NCBI RefSeq assembly: GCF_958979055.1
Contig: NC_084886.1
Coordinates: 52,869,102-52,933,101 of the forward strand
DNA from: Alnus glutinosa
Taxonomy: Eukaryota > Streptophyta > Magnoliopsida > Fagales > Betulaceae
Direction: 5' to 3'
DNA: 64,000 nucleotides
Shown one piece after another: positions 54,601 through 64,000 of the stretch (position 1 is the first letter of the stretch; every line of letters starts with the position of its first letter). The notes below the pieces were generated by a model. The model was not told the DNA's origin, did not search any database, and saw nothing but the letters and a program-made list of their open reading frames with translations. Made by a program: the position numbers and the translations under genes.

Positions 54601-54616
54601 CTTAAAATTCATGTAA
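50986..54616 (+). CDS. Plastid DUF819 membrane protein, tandem copy 1
   Basis: Multi-pass inner-membrane-type protein of the DUF819 family (bacterial YjcL-like); transport substrate unknown. Exons: 50986-51314, 51862-52088, 53001-53111, 53290-53445, 53878-54119 and 54293-54616, all in phase, giving 462 aa. Residues 1-90 are a Ser-rich transit peptide with a run of 13 Ser (44-56), so a chloroplast envelope or thylakoid location is likely. Then come the conserved [25 protein letters not shown]-like [47 protein letters not shown] and [17 protein letters not shown], with about 9-10 hydrophobic helices. An in-frame ATG at 50881 would add 35 residues; 50986 is chosen because the paralogue starts at the equivalent point. 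Arabidopsis relatives, from memory: At5g24000 and At5g52540. Confidence 0.92.
51571..51612. repeat. (CT)n microsatellite in DUF819-1 intron 1
   Basis: 21 CT units, uninterrupted. Confidence 0.95.
54140..54255. repeat. Dispersed repeat Z, copy 2 (DUF819-1 intron 5)
   Basis: CGTTCGAACTCAGGATCTATG, then TCTTATACCATGTTAAATCAC, CCAAAATCTTGAGAGCTGAT and CAACTAATATTATAAC. The first part resembles the B box and 3' region of a tRNA-derived SINE. Same block order as 41205-41310. Confidence 0.55.
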
Positions 54617-54931
54617 ATCTTTCTGTTTTGAATGCCAAAACTGGTATTTATGTGTAACCAGCACTATTCATTTGGGAGTTTAAAGCAAATCTTTTTGGTC
54701 AACATCCGTAGCGAGATTAGCGGTTGAGATTTGATTCTAAGAATCTCTATATATATATGTGTGTGTGTGTGTAGTTTGGATTCAACGATGGAAAGGGAAT
54801 CACCGCATCCAATCTACCGGCACAATAGTATAACTGGGTCCTCGCCGCGTCAGCATCATCGTTAAAGCAAAAAAAGACGACGAGGAGAAGATAAATTCAC
54901 AGACCACAGACCACAGACCGTCCCTCCATTA
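54617..54931. other. Short spacer between DUF819 copies
   Basis: 315 bases. 3'UTR of copy 1, a (TA)n(TG)n tract at 54749-54773 and the leader of copy 2 with a repeated ACAGACC. No separate TATA box is obvious, so the promoter of copy 2 must be compact. Confidence 0.5.
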
Positions 54932-57900
54932 ATGGCTTTAATACTCACCCACCTCTCTCCATCACCACCAATCCCGTCGCTCCACCTCTCACCCCTTTCT
55001 TCCCGCCTTAATAACCTTGCAATGATCTGTTCCCCCAACTCTCAAAGAACAGCAAGAACTACGCTTCTCCCACCGTTGATGTTACCCAAGAACCGTAATT
55101 ACCTAATTAGGTCACAGCTGAGGTATCCTATCATCTCTCCTGACGACCACTGGGGCACGTGGACTGCTCTCTTTGCCACCGGTGCTTTTGGTCTCTGGTA
55201 CTGACTCTGCTTCCCTCACATCTATGCCTTTGAGTGCTTGTGTGTGCGCCTGTGTGTTTGGTTTGGAGGGAAGGGAAGAAGTTCTTTTGATGTTTGGGAT
55301 TTCCTCTGTTTGGGACGTGCAACTACAAATATTTCACTTTGCAGGCTTTCTTTGGTGATGAAGGAAACAATATGTGGAGCCAAAGTACATAGTTTTGTTG
55401 AATAATTAAGAACAAGCCAACGTAGAATTCATTTAGGCACGACGTCAAATGTTACCGTGCTTTTTGATCTTTAATAAAAGTGGAAGCACAGTAAAAATCT
55501 CGTCTCTTTTGTGCAAGATTCTTGAATAGCATGTTGTAAAAAGTCGCTTCTTATTAGAGTGTTGTTTGTTTGTTTTTGTTCCCCGTTTCTAAATCAAGAA
55601 TGAAAATTGCTTTTGTTTTCCAGACCAAACGTGGCAGTATGAAAATCGCTCCTCCTTTTCTTTTCCTTTCTGACTCGCAAAACAGTAGACTTTTCTCTTT
55701 CTTTTCCACATTTTCTCAGTGTTTCTGTTTATGTGTGGGCATTTTCTTGGTTGACTTAAAAGAGGGAAAATGACATGCATGTGTGTTTGGGATGGAAGGT
55801 CTGAGAAGACCAAGATTGGGAGCATGGTGAGTGCTGCCCTGGTGAGCACTTTGGTTGGCCTTGCAGCAAGTAATATAGGCATTATTCCTTATGAAGCGCC
55901 GGCGTATTCAATTGTCTTGGAGTTTATGCTTCCCTTAACTGTTCCATTGCTGTTGTTTAGAGCAGACCTGCGCAGCGTGATACGGTCCACTGGGACATTG
56001 CTTTTGGCTTTCTTGCTTGGGTCAGGTATTGTACTTGGCGCGCATCATAAATCTTCCTCTCCATTCTTCTAAATCTATTTCTAGATGTTGTCTTTGTCAG
56101 TATGTTAATGTTAAAATATTAATTGGATTGATTCACTAATACGTTAGATCACCTTAAGCTTAGTTTCCACGTATCAATATTATTAATGATGATAAAAAGA
56201 TGCTTATAGAGTTTATATCTGTTGTTCATGCTCAATTCCAGAATCGACCAATACATAGAACTGAATGCTTGTATATTATCACGGTAACAGGAACGTGCGT
56301 CTCTTTAAGGAATAGATTATGTAATCAACCTTTCTGTGGGACTCATTTTTCTAGAAATAACTGCTAATAAGCCTCAGTAACTTTTCACTTTTGTTTACTT
56401 TTGTCTATGACAGTTGCAACTATAGTTGGCACTGTTGTGGCATTTCTGGTGGTGCCTATGCGATCACTTGGACAAGATAATTGGAAGATAGCCGCTGCTC
56501 TCATGGGTAGTTATATTGGTGGATGTAAGTTGTGAGGAAATGTTATTGAATGTTGCTTCTGAAGTGAGCTCTTGTAACAAAAGTAAGGAGATATAATGGC
56601 AGTTGCAGTGATAGAAATCATAATTGTCCATAATGCTCTTAGTTGATCTGAGTTTGCTAACAGAATTATGTCATCAATTAGCTATGTGATACTTTGATTT
56701 ATGTGTTGCTCTTTGTGATATTGTATGAAGTGGAATGAACTCTCCATATTGACTTTAAATGGGTGTTTTTGGGGAAGGAAATATTGTTGATCCCATTGAT
56801 CTTGGAAGATCTATGTATACATTTATTACCCAAGTTCTTTCAGGTATATCTTGGGATTTCTCCTGCCACAGAACTGGTTGTAGCAATGTCTGAAAACCTC
56901 CAAATTGCATAGGTTTGTCTGTCTATTTTTAGCAGATTAAGTTGAACTGTTCTTTACATAACTATAAGCCAAGACAGGTGGATAGATTTAATTGCTGAAC
57001 CTTGGACTGCTAAAACAGACTTTGAGGTGCAGTTAGCTATGTAATTCATTGCGATATGGGTAACTGTGCTCGAATATTTAATTTAATGATTAGTCTTGGT
57101 AAGCATGGTCATATCTCTTACACACCATCAGATGTTCAAGTTGGAGTATAATGTAAGTGGTTATATCAGTAAACTTCACAATTTAGCTTATGTTTCCATA
57201 AGGTCATATTAGATTTTAGGGAAGTAAATATTGCCAACAAAATTAGTTGTGGATGCAGAATTCATTTGATGTGGCTAAACCATGCTGAATTCTTATCTAA
57301 AGAATATTACAGGATAGGTGTTTCTATTCTTGAATATTTAAGGAAATTATAATATATGTGATAAGACTGTGGACTTAGCTACTTTGGAGTTTCCTTGTCC
57401 AGTGAGATTTGCTTCTGCTTTTGTTACATTGAGTTTTGATAACATTTTACTTCCTTGGACTAAGAGATATTAAGATCTGTTTCTTTTGATTTTCTATTTC
57501 TAAGTTTAGTACTTCCTCTTTAGTGCCCTGGGTGTTCTTTTTCAACATATGCACGTTTTTACCAAGTCCAGTACCATAACTGACAGGTTATCTTTTTTTT
57601 TTTTTTTTTTTTAATTACTGTAGCTGTTAATTACATCGCGATTTCAGAGGCTCTGGGCGTTTCTCCATCAGTTTTGGCAGCAGGAGTAGCTGCAGATAAT
57701 GTCATTTGTGCTTTCTATTTTATGTCATTGTTTGCGTTGGCTTCTAAAATACCTCCCGAGGCTTCAACATCAATTAATGGTACGTAGTAGTTAGCCTTGA
57801 TATCATATGATTTAGGGTAAATCAATGTGTGTCCTTTTCCTCTTGAAATTAGTCTATTAGGCTATATTTTGTTTTGTTTTTGAGTATTTGTGCTTTCTAT

Positions 57901-59294
57901 TATATGTTATCTAAGTATTTCAAATTAGTTGTAAAATCAGCTTAATATTGATCTTGAGAGATATAACCCAATGTGCATAATGTTATTTACTTATCCTGAA
58001 AGTCTTGCAGATGTTGCTATGGATATGGACTCCGATTCTGGAGGCAAGCTCCCTGTCCTACAGGCTGCAACAGCTATTGCTACATCCTTTTTTATATGCA
58101 AGACTTCTACTTATCTCACCAGCATACACGGAATTCAAGGAGGCAATCTTCCAGCAATAACTGCCACTGTTGTCATCTTAGCAACTCTTTTCCCAACACA
58201 ATTTGGTTACCTTGCTCCTGCTGGTGATACTATTGCCCTGGTTTTGATGCAGGTAATTGAAATATTTCCAGTTCAGTCAATTTACATAAAATGGAAATGC
58301 TCCTCTGATATGGGGCTATTGCTTTATTGCTATGCGTGCTTATTTAGGTATATTTGGTTCTGTTGTACTTAACATTTGCTTCTTGCGCACATGCATAGAC
58401 ATGTAGACAGATATGTGCTATGTATATAGCGATTCACAATAACTGGGGAAAGCAGAAAGAAACCTGCTGAACTTTCAGGTTACAAAAAACCAGTTCTTTT
58501 TATTTGTTTGCCAGGCCAGTATAATCAAATTAGGCAAGTAAATATCCTGAAAAATGTGTTTGTGCCACATACTGTACCAGATAGAAAGACCATGTATGCG
58601 GTTAAGAACTTAAGATATGTAAAAGGTGCTCCATGTACGATATAATCATCTGAAGTACTCTTTCCAAGTTTCTGTACGCTATCATGACATCTTATTTCTG
58701 TTTTCCTCCACATCTTCTTAAGTACTAATATTGATTCAAATTACTCCAAATCCTAGTAAATTCCTTCTAATCGGACCAGTTTATTGAATCTAATACATGC
58801 ATATTCACTACCTGTATTGATTGTTCTTCTGAATACAGACCTATCCTGAACACTTTTGGACTACACTTTCTGACCAAACTTATAAAAGAAAATTTTGTTT
58901 TCTAAGGAATCCTAAAATTGATCCTAACACCATCCATGAGACATGTTACTCAAGGTGCTTTGCTCCGCAGGTATTTTTTGCTGTGGTGGGTGCTAGCGGG
59001 AGCATATGGAATGTCATCAATACAGCGCCTAGTATTTTCATGTTTGCTCTGGTTCAAGTCAGCGTTCATCTAGCTGTTATCCTTGGACTTGGAAAGCTTT
59101 TTCGCTTGGACTTGAAGCTGTTACTTTTGGCATCAAATGCCAATATTGGAGGCCCTACAACAGCATGTGGGATGGCCACAGCCAAGGGATGGGGTTCATT
59201 GGTCGTTCCTGCAATTCTCGCAGGCATTTTTGGAATTGCGATTGCAACTTTTCTTGGGATTGGTTTTGGATTGACAGTCCTCAAACACATGTAG
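54932..59294 (+). CDS. Plastid DUF819 membrane protein, tandem copy 2
   Basis: Paralogue of the preceding gene, same strand, 315 bases after its stop. Exons: 54932-55197, 55799-56025, 56414-56524, 57624-57779, 58011-58252 and 58971-59294, giving 441 aa. Exons 2-6 have exactly the lengths of copy 1 (227, 111, 156, 242, 324) and the same phases; only exon 1 (transit peptide) and the introns differ. Shared blocks include [60 protein letters not shown] and [21 protein letters not shown]. The transit peptide is diverged and lacks the Ser run. Function unknown; two copies may be divided by tissue or substrate. Confidence 0.93.
56105..56165. repeat. Dispersed repeat Z, reversed partial copy
   Basis: GTTAAAATATTAATTGGATTG, then AATACGTTAGATCACCTTAAGC, reads as the complement of the 3' part of repeat Z. 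It lies in intron 2 of DUF819 copy 2. Confidence 0.4.
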
Positions 59295-60016
59295 ACCACT
59301 TCCGAATATCACAATTAATTGTACTATTTGTTGTTCATGCTGGTAGCTGCCAATCTTTGCTGTGCCGTCACAGTTTTCCTTGATATATATGTCTTGGTGG
59401 AGTACATAGGTGAAAGCACCAAATGAATGAAAAAAAGAAAAAAGAAAAAAGAAGCATTAAAAGTGCATAAAAAAAGGCTCAAATATTTGTATTATTGCGT
59501 TGACCTTCCTAACTCTCGCCCTCAATTAATATAACACTCAACTTGCCAAGAAGATAATGAATTGTGATTGACCAAGTGCCTTCATGAACAAGTCTACAGG
59601 GTGTTGATTCAGGAAAATGTAGGTAGTTTGGATAAGAGAGGTGTTTGGTGTCATTTTTTTTTTTTTTTTATGTCAAAATTAGACTCTTGCCATTTTTGTT
59701 AATTTTGGACCCCTTTTTTTTTTTTTTTTTGGTGGCTATTTAAGCCTTACTTTTGGGGTTAGCTTTGTATTCGGGCCATTAGGGCTTTGCCTCAAACCAG
59801 GGGAGGAACTGGATTTTGTTGTGCGAGGAGAGGATAGCCAAAAATGAAAAAGGAAGAAAGAGAGAGAAATAGAAACGATTTTTTTTTTTAAATATAATGA
59901 TGGATTGGTGAACAATGTCACGCTACTGTTCACAAAATAGAGGAAAAAAATGCAAAATGCGTTTTCTTTTCCTAAGCTGATGGAGGAGGGTTTTAAGGAT
60001 TTAGTTAGTCATTTTA

Positions 60017-60863
60017 TGCTCCGTTTGTTTCGGCGTAAAATGATTTCTGGAAAATGATTTCGGCATTTTCCGGTGTTTGGTTGGGGCGAAAATAACAGTC
60101 AACGAAAATCATTTTCGGTTTGACCGTAAAAGCTTCTTTAATTTTTGGAAAACGATTTACGATTTTTAAAACCGTAAATCGTTTTCCGAAATTAAGCTTT
60201 TTGTCCTTACACGCATGTTTGATATCCGATCGTTAAAATTTAGCAATTGTCGGTCATCGGGATCAAGTCGGCGCCGAAGTCCGACAACTTCCAGTCGCCG
60301 GAAACCTGCCGGCGCCGGAATCAGGTCACCGGAATTCTGCCGGTGCAGGAATCATGCGGCCGGAATTCTGCCGGTACCGGAATCCGACACCGGCAGACCA
60401 AATTCCGGCCGGGATATCGCCGGATTCCGGCCAAGCCGGTCATATCTGGACAGACCCGGGTATTGATCCGGTCGGATCTGGTCGGATTCGGGTATTGATC
60501 TGGCCAGATCTGGCCAAAACGGCCGGGATCCGGCTGGATCTGGACGGATCCGGCTAGATCTGGACGGATCCGGCCATTAATCCGGCCGGATCTGGCCAAA
60601 ACGGCCGGGATCCGGCCATTAATCCGGCCTGAATCCGGCCATTTTGGCCGGATCCGGTCAACTTTCTCGCCGGAATCCGGCAACGGCGACCGGACGTTGC
60701 CGGATTCCGGCGATAATTACCAAACTCTTATTTTTACATTTCGTAATTTTTTCGTGCGAACCAAACACCGAAAAATATTTTCGAGAAAATCATTTTTTCT
60801 GAAAATGATTTCGTCGAAATCATTTTACGACGGAAATCATTTTACGTCGAAACAAACGGAGCA
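60017..60863. mobile_element. Inverted-repeat DNA transposon (TTA duplication) with GC-rich repeat core
   Basis: Ends TGCTCCGTTTGTTTCGGCGT and, reversed, TGCTCCGTTTGTTTCGACGT, then matching AAAATGATTTC. TTA on both sides (60014-60016 and 60864-60866) fits a PIF/Harbinger-type duplication, though three bases could be chance. Arms of roughly 150-200 bases are AT-rich. The core (about 60240-60715) is strikingly GC-rich, built from reiterated CCGGAATC and GATCCGGCC-like units in both orientations. Open frames in the core are a by-product of the repeat and are not called as genes. Confidence 0.8.
60240..60715. repeat. GC-rich array of CCGG-containing short units
   Basis: Units such as CCGGAATTCTGCCGGT (twice), TCTGGCCAAAACGGCCGGGA (twice, near 60510 and 60590), GATCTGGACGGATCCGGCTA and CCATTAATCCGGCC recur. 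Many are near-palindromic. The CpG density is far above the rest of the window. Confidence 0.85.
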
Positions 60864-61623
60864 TTAGCTAAAAGGGAAGATTAATATTGGCTAAGCCATT
60901 GGGAAGCCGTATTAATTATCAAAATAAATTCTAGATCTGTTCGGCGTGAAATATATGAAAGCCGGCCGTATTATCAGGAAAAAACTTGCAAAGTCATGAG
61001 AATTTTGTTGATGTTTATAAATAATTAAACATTAAAGAATTCACCAAATTAATTACAAAAAATTCAGAAGATATTATTATAATTCTTTGCATCACTTAAA
61101 TTTGGCATTTCAATTTGTAATTTGTACTCAACTGGACGTACAATACTAACCTTGCTTGTGTATCTATAATTTTTTTTTTTGTTCGCATTGTGTATCTATA
61201 CTTAATTATTAAAGAAAAATGCTACATATATTTACACCCATTTCATTATATTTATCATTTCAGTAACGTGGCATGAGCTGAACAAAGATAATTTTTTTTT
61301 TCTTTTCTTTTTATAAAGCGGTCATTCAACCTATATATATATCACATCGATCCGTTGGCCGAGATAAAATAGGTGTGAAGACTTATTATGAAATTCAAGC
61401 ACCAATATTATTGGTTTAATCAAAATCATGCATCACATCTCTATAAATATGATGATTTTCATATCAGATAATGTTAAAGACCTGAAATCATAATTTTTTT
61501 CATTTTCTTAAACTGCTTTGATGTGTTGAAAATTATTATCATTTTCTATCCAATTCTCTCAACGAATTTCAGGGAGAACACTAGCTAGCCAGATCGATCG
61601 AGAAAAAATCAGTTGGCGATCGA

Positions 61624-61658
<35 letters not shown>

Positions 61659-61735
61659 GGGATCGAACTTAGCTTAGTGCAGTACACCCATTTAATTTGA
61701 TGCTTCTTCATTCACACACTTAATTCATTCTCTTT

Positions 61736-61768
<33 letters not shown>

Positions 61769-62110
61769 TGAATAAAAATAAAAATAATTACCATTATTGT
61801 AACGTGCCATTCTTCTTCGATCTTCAGTGAGGAGAATTCTGGACAGACGTCAAAAAAATATTGAGAAATCCTAAAGATCATCAAGCTGTCTCATTTTGAG
61901 TATGTGAATTTCTAGCTAGGAATATTCAAATATCATAGATTTGTGTAAGATGAATTTCATTAACACATGGCGGTGAAAAATGTGCATGAATATAATCGCG
62001 CTGTTTCTTAGTGCACTCACGTGTAATGACGTACGTAAGACAAAAATTATTCTTTTATTATGACGTAATATGAATTTCACCCGCTACAATGCAATCTACA
62101 TGACCTAGCC

Positions 62111-62117
62111 TATAAAT
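62111..62117 (+). promoter_or_regulatory. Candidate TATA box of FRO
   Basis: TATAAAT about 131 bases before the FRO start codon, in an otherwise non-repetitive stretch. This would place transcription start near 62140-62145, giving a leader of about 100 bases. Confidence 0.5.
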
Positions 62118-62241
62118 GTTTGGAAGGGTAGAACATAAAAGTTTCATTATATCATTATATAGCTTAATTTCCACCAAGGAAAAGGGTCTCCTCGATCGCA
62201 TGCGCTAGCTCTTCTTCTCACAATTAAAGGGAATTAAGAAG

Positions 62242-64000
62242 ATGAATATGATGATCATGAAGACAGTCTTAAGGATGACTTTCCTTGCTGTGTTTGTAGG
62301 GTGGCTCATGGTTTGGGTTTTCTTGCCAACAAAGATATACATGCAAGTATGGACTCCCGTGCTAAACAGCAAGCTCAATTCAGTATACTTTGGAGTACAA
62401 GGTTGCCTTTCCATTAATTTCTCTAGTTAATTTATAGTCTCTTTTATTTTTTGTTTTGGAGTGGGATTCTTTTCTTTATTTCTTAGAATTATGCTAAAAT
62501 CTAATTCACCATTGTACAGGGACAAATCTTCTGCTTTTTACATTTCCCATGATGTTCATAGCAGCTTTGGGCTGTGTTTATCTCCATGTTCAGAGCAAAT
62601 CAGAGAATATAATTATTAATAAGTCCAAAAGGTTACAATATCATGTATTGAAAATTGTCCAACTATTACTGAAATTTGACGCATATATATGGATAACAAT
62701 TGACAACTATTACTGACATATGCTTTTAATTTATGGCTCACATGTTGTTAGAAGCCATCGTTTGGGCTTCTGGAGACGCCCCGTGCTTGTGATGGCCCCT
62801 CTGGGAATCGTTACGGCAGTGGAGCTTGCTTTCGCAGCCATGTTTGTTGCACTCTTAATCTGGTCTCTATCCAATTACTTATATTTCAGCTTTGGTCACC
62901 TCAATATGCATGAAGAAGGCGAGAAAGTGTATGTATATATATATAGGAAGGTCTATATCTCTCCATTTGATTTTTAAATTCCATATATCCTTAATTAATT
63001 TTTAAGAAAATTGGTGCATGGTGTTAGAACTGGGGTTGGCAGGTGGGAAGCAAAGTTTCGAAGTGTATCACTGAGACTCGGGTATGTTGGAAACATTTGC
63101 TGGGCATTTCTCTTCTTCCCCGTAGCTCGAGGGTCTTCAATATTGCCTCTGGTTGGGCTCACATCGGAGTCTAGCATCAAGTACCATATCTGGCTCGGTC
63201 ATCTTTCAATGATTCTTTTTGCTGCACATGCTATAGGTTTCATCATCTACTGGGCTATAACTCATCAAGTGATTCAGGTATATATTAATTATCTTTGAAG
63301 TCATGCATTAATTATTTAAGCATTTGATCGTTCGTGATTATCATATGTCTTTATTTATCTTTTAAGTCATTGTTGTGTTTTGTAAGCTACAGGTATCTTT
63401 TGTCAAGCATGTATTTGTCTCTTTGTTTTCTGGAAAAGCTAGGATTATATATTTTGTCTTTCTTGTTTGACAGCGGAGAGGGTGTAATGGTAGGCTATAA
63501 GATTCCTTGTAGCTTTCTCTTGTCCGACCTTTTCTTTTGTTTACTTTTAGAAGGAACAAGACAAGGAGCATATATATATATATAATATCTCTCGCAAATT
63601 AGAAGCTATATATCCTACAGTAGAATTCAATTGTTAGGTGGAAGATATCACTACAAAAAAATAAAAAAATAAAAAATCAAAGTTTAAAGTCGTTTGAATA
63701 GTATTGTTTATAGCAAAAAAAAACGACATTATTCATTAATTAATTTAGAGGCATTTGAATAGCGCGCTTAACATATATAGGATTGGTACTCCGAATTACT
63801 AGAGCTGTTTACTATTCAAACGACGTTACGTACTTAGAGGCAACAGGTAAGAGGCTCTAAACTATAATTTCAAAAAAAAAAAAAAAAAAATATTTAAAAT
63901 TATTCAGCTCAATTTTTATTTTTTTTTTTCCTCCCCTTCTTTCTTTTCTTCTTCTTCTCCTGCAACTCTCTCTTCTTCTTCTTCTTTTCCTTCTCTCTCT
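62242..64000 (+). CDS. FRO: Ferric reduction oxidase (FRO), 5' four exons, cut by right edge
   Basis: NADPH-dependent ferric/cupric-chelate reductase of the flavocytochrome b family, at the plasma membrane (some members organellar). Exons 62242-62401, 62520-62631, 62752-62928 and 63043-63277, in phase, encode the first 228 residues of a protein that is usually about 700. An N-terminal anchor (MTFLAVFVGWLMVWVFLPT) is followed by FTFPMMFIAALGCVYLHV, a helix VELAFAAMFVALLIWSLSNY, then family-diagnostic SLRLGYVGNICWAFLFFPVA and LPLVGLTSESSIKYHIWLGH with heme-ligand His candidates. The FAD and NADPH domains lie beyond the edge. The following intron contains a CACTA transposon end. Closest in block context: Arabidopsis FRO4/FRO5 (At5g23980/At5g23990), from memory. 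Exact family member uncertain. Confidence 0.92.
63649..64000. mobile_element. CACTA (En/Spm) transposon end inside a FRO intron
   Basis: Starts CACTACAAAAAAATAAAAAA, the CACTA terminus. It is followed by several short subterminal repeats in both orientations: GTCGTTTGAATAG (63691), GGCATTTGAATAG (63753) and CTATTCAAACGACGT (63813). Then comes a poly-A/poly-T and CTT-rich stretch. It runs out of the window, so size and coding capacity are unknown. Confidence 0.75.

Larger units (their letters stand above)
59295..62241. other. Intergenic spacer, DUF819 copy 2 to FRO
   Basis: 3 kb. Contains DUF819-2 3'UTR, long T runs near 59658 and 59715, an 847-bp GC-cored inverted-repeat element (listed), a weak inverted pair near 61213-61380 (TTTACACCCATTT with AAATAGGTGTGAA), (AT)n at 61625-61655, a (CT)n run at 61736-61760 and the FRO promoter. 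No other gene. Confidence 0.55.

Noticed and set aside
60215-60683. Several overlapping GC-rich ORFs with Arg/Ser/Gly repeats
   Set aside because: They are open only because of the CCGG repeat units; open in several frames and both strands.

Overview
The window is nuclear DNA from a flowering plant, almost certainly a woody eudicot and probably a rosid. It is AT-rich and has split genes with GT-AG introns, plastid transit peptides and plant-only families (CrRLK1L kinase, FRO, plant carotene hydroxylase). Intergenic space and introns are full of small inverted-repeat transposons. I see no bacterial operon, CRISPR array, tRNA or rRNA gene, and no retrovirus-like element.

Layout. 1-4372 (-): 5' part of a GH28 polygalacturonase, running off the left edge. 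4.4-9.5 kb: MITE-rich spacer. 9525-11148 (+): beta-carotene hydroxylase, 7 exons. 11.1-15.4 kb: spacer. 15442-22656 (+): plastid-type MurC (UDP-N-acetylmuramate-alanine ligase), 14 exons. 24076-25038 (-): intronless plastid MinD. 25.3-29.1 kb: nested transposons, including a 2.7-kb Pack-MULE-like element carrying a captured GDSL-lipase fragment. 31177-31818 (+): small coiled-coil protein with a leader in 5'UTR exons. 34186-38344 (-): deSI/PPPDE peptidase. 41929-44415 (-): CrRLK1L receptor kinase, intronless. 48625-49367 (+): RBM18-like RNA-binding protein. 50986-54616 and 54932-59294 (+): tandem pair of plastid DUF819 membrane proteins. 62242-right edge (+): 5' part of a ferric reductase (FRO), with a CACTA transposon end in its intron.

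Two contextual signals stand out. First, from memory of Arabidopsis gene order, the genes correspond to an interleaving of three Arabidopsis segments (At5g23980-24020, At4g25660-25700, At5g52540-52570). The window therefore looks like a less fractionated version of one ancestral block. Second, MurC (peptidoglycan precursor synthesis) lies tail-to-tail with MinD (division-site placement), two genes of cyanobacterial cell-wall/division ancestry working in the plastid. At least five of the genes (hydroxylase, MurC, MinD, both DUF819) look plastid-targeted. Exon coordinates were derived by hand from reading frame, splice consensus and family conservation.
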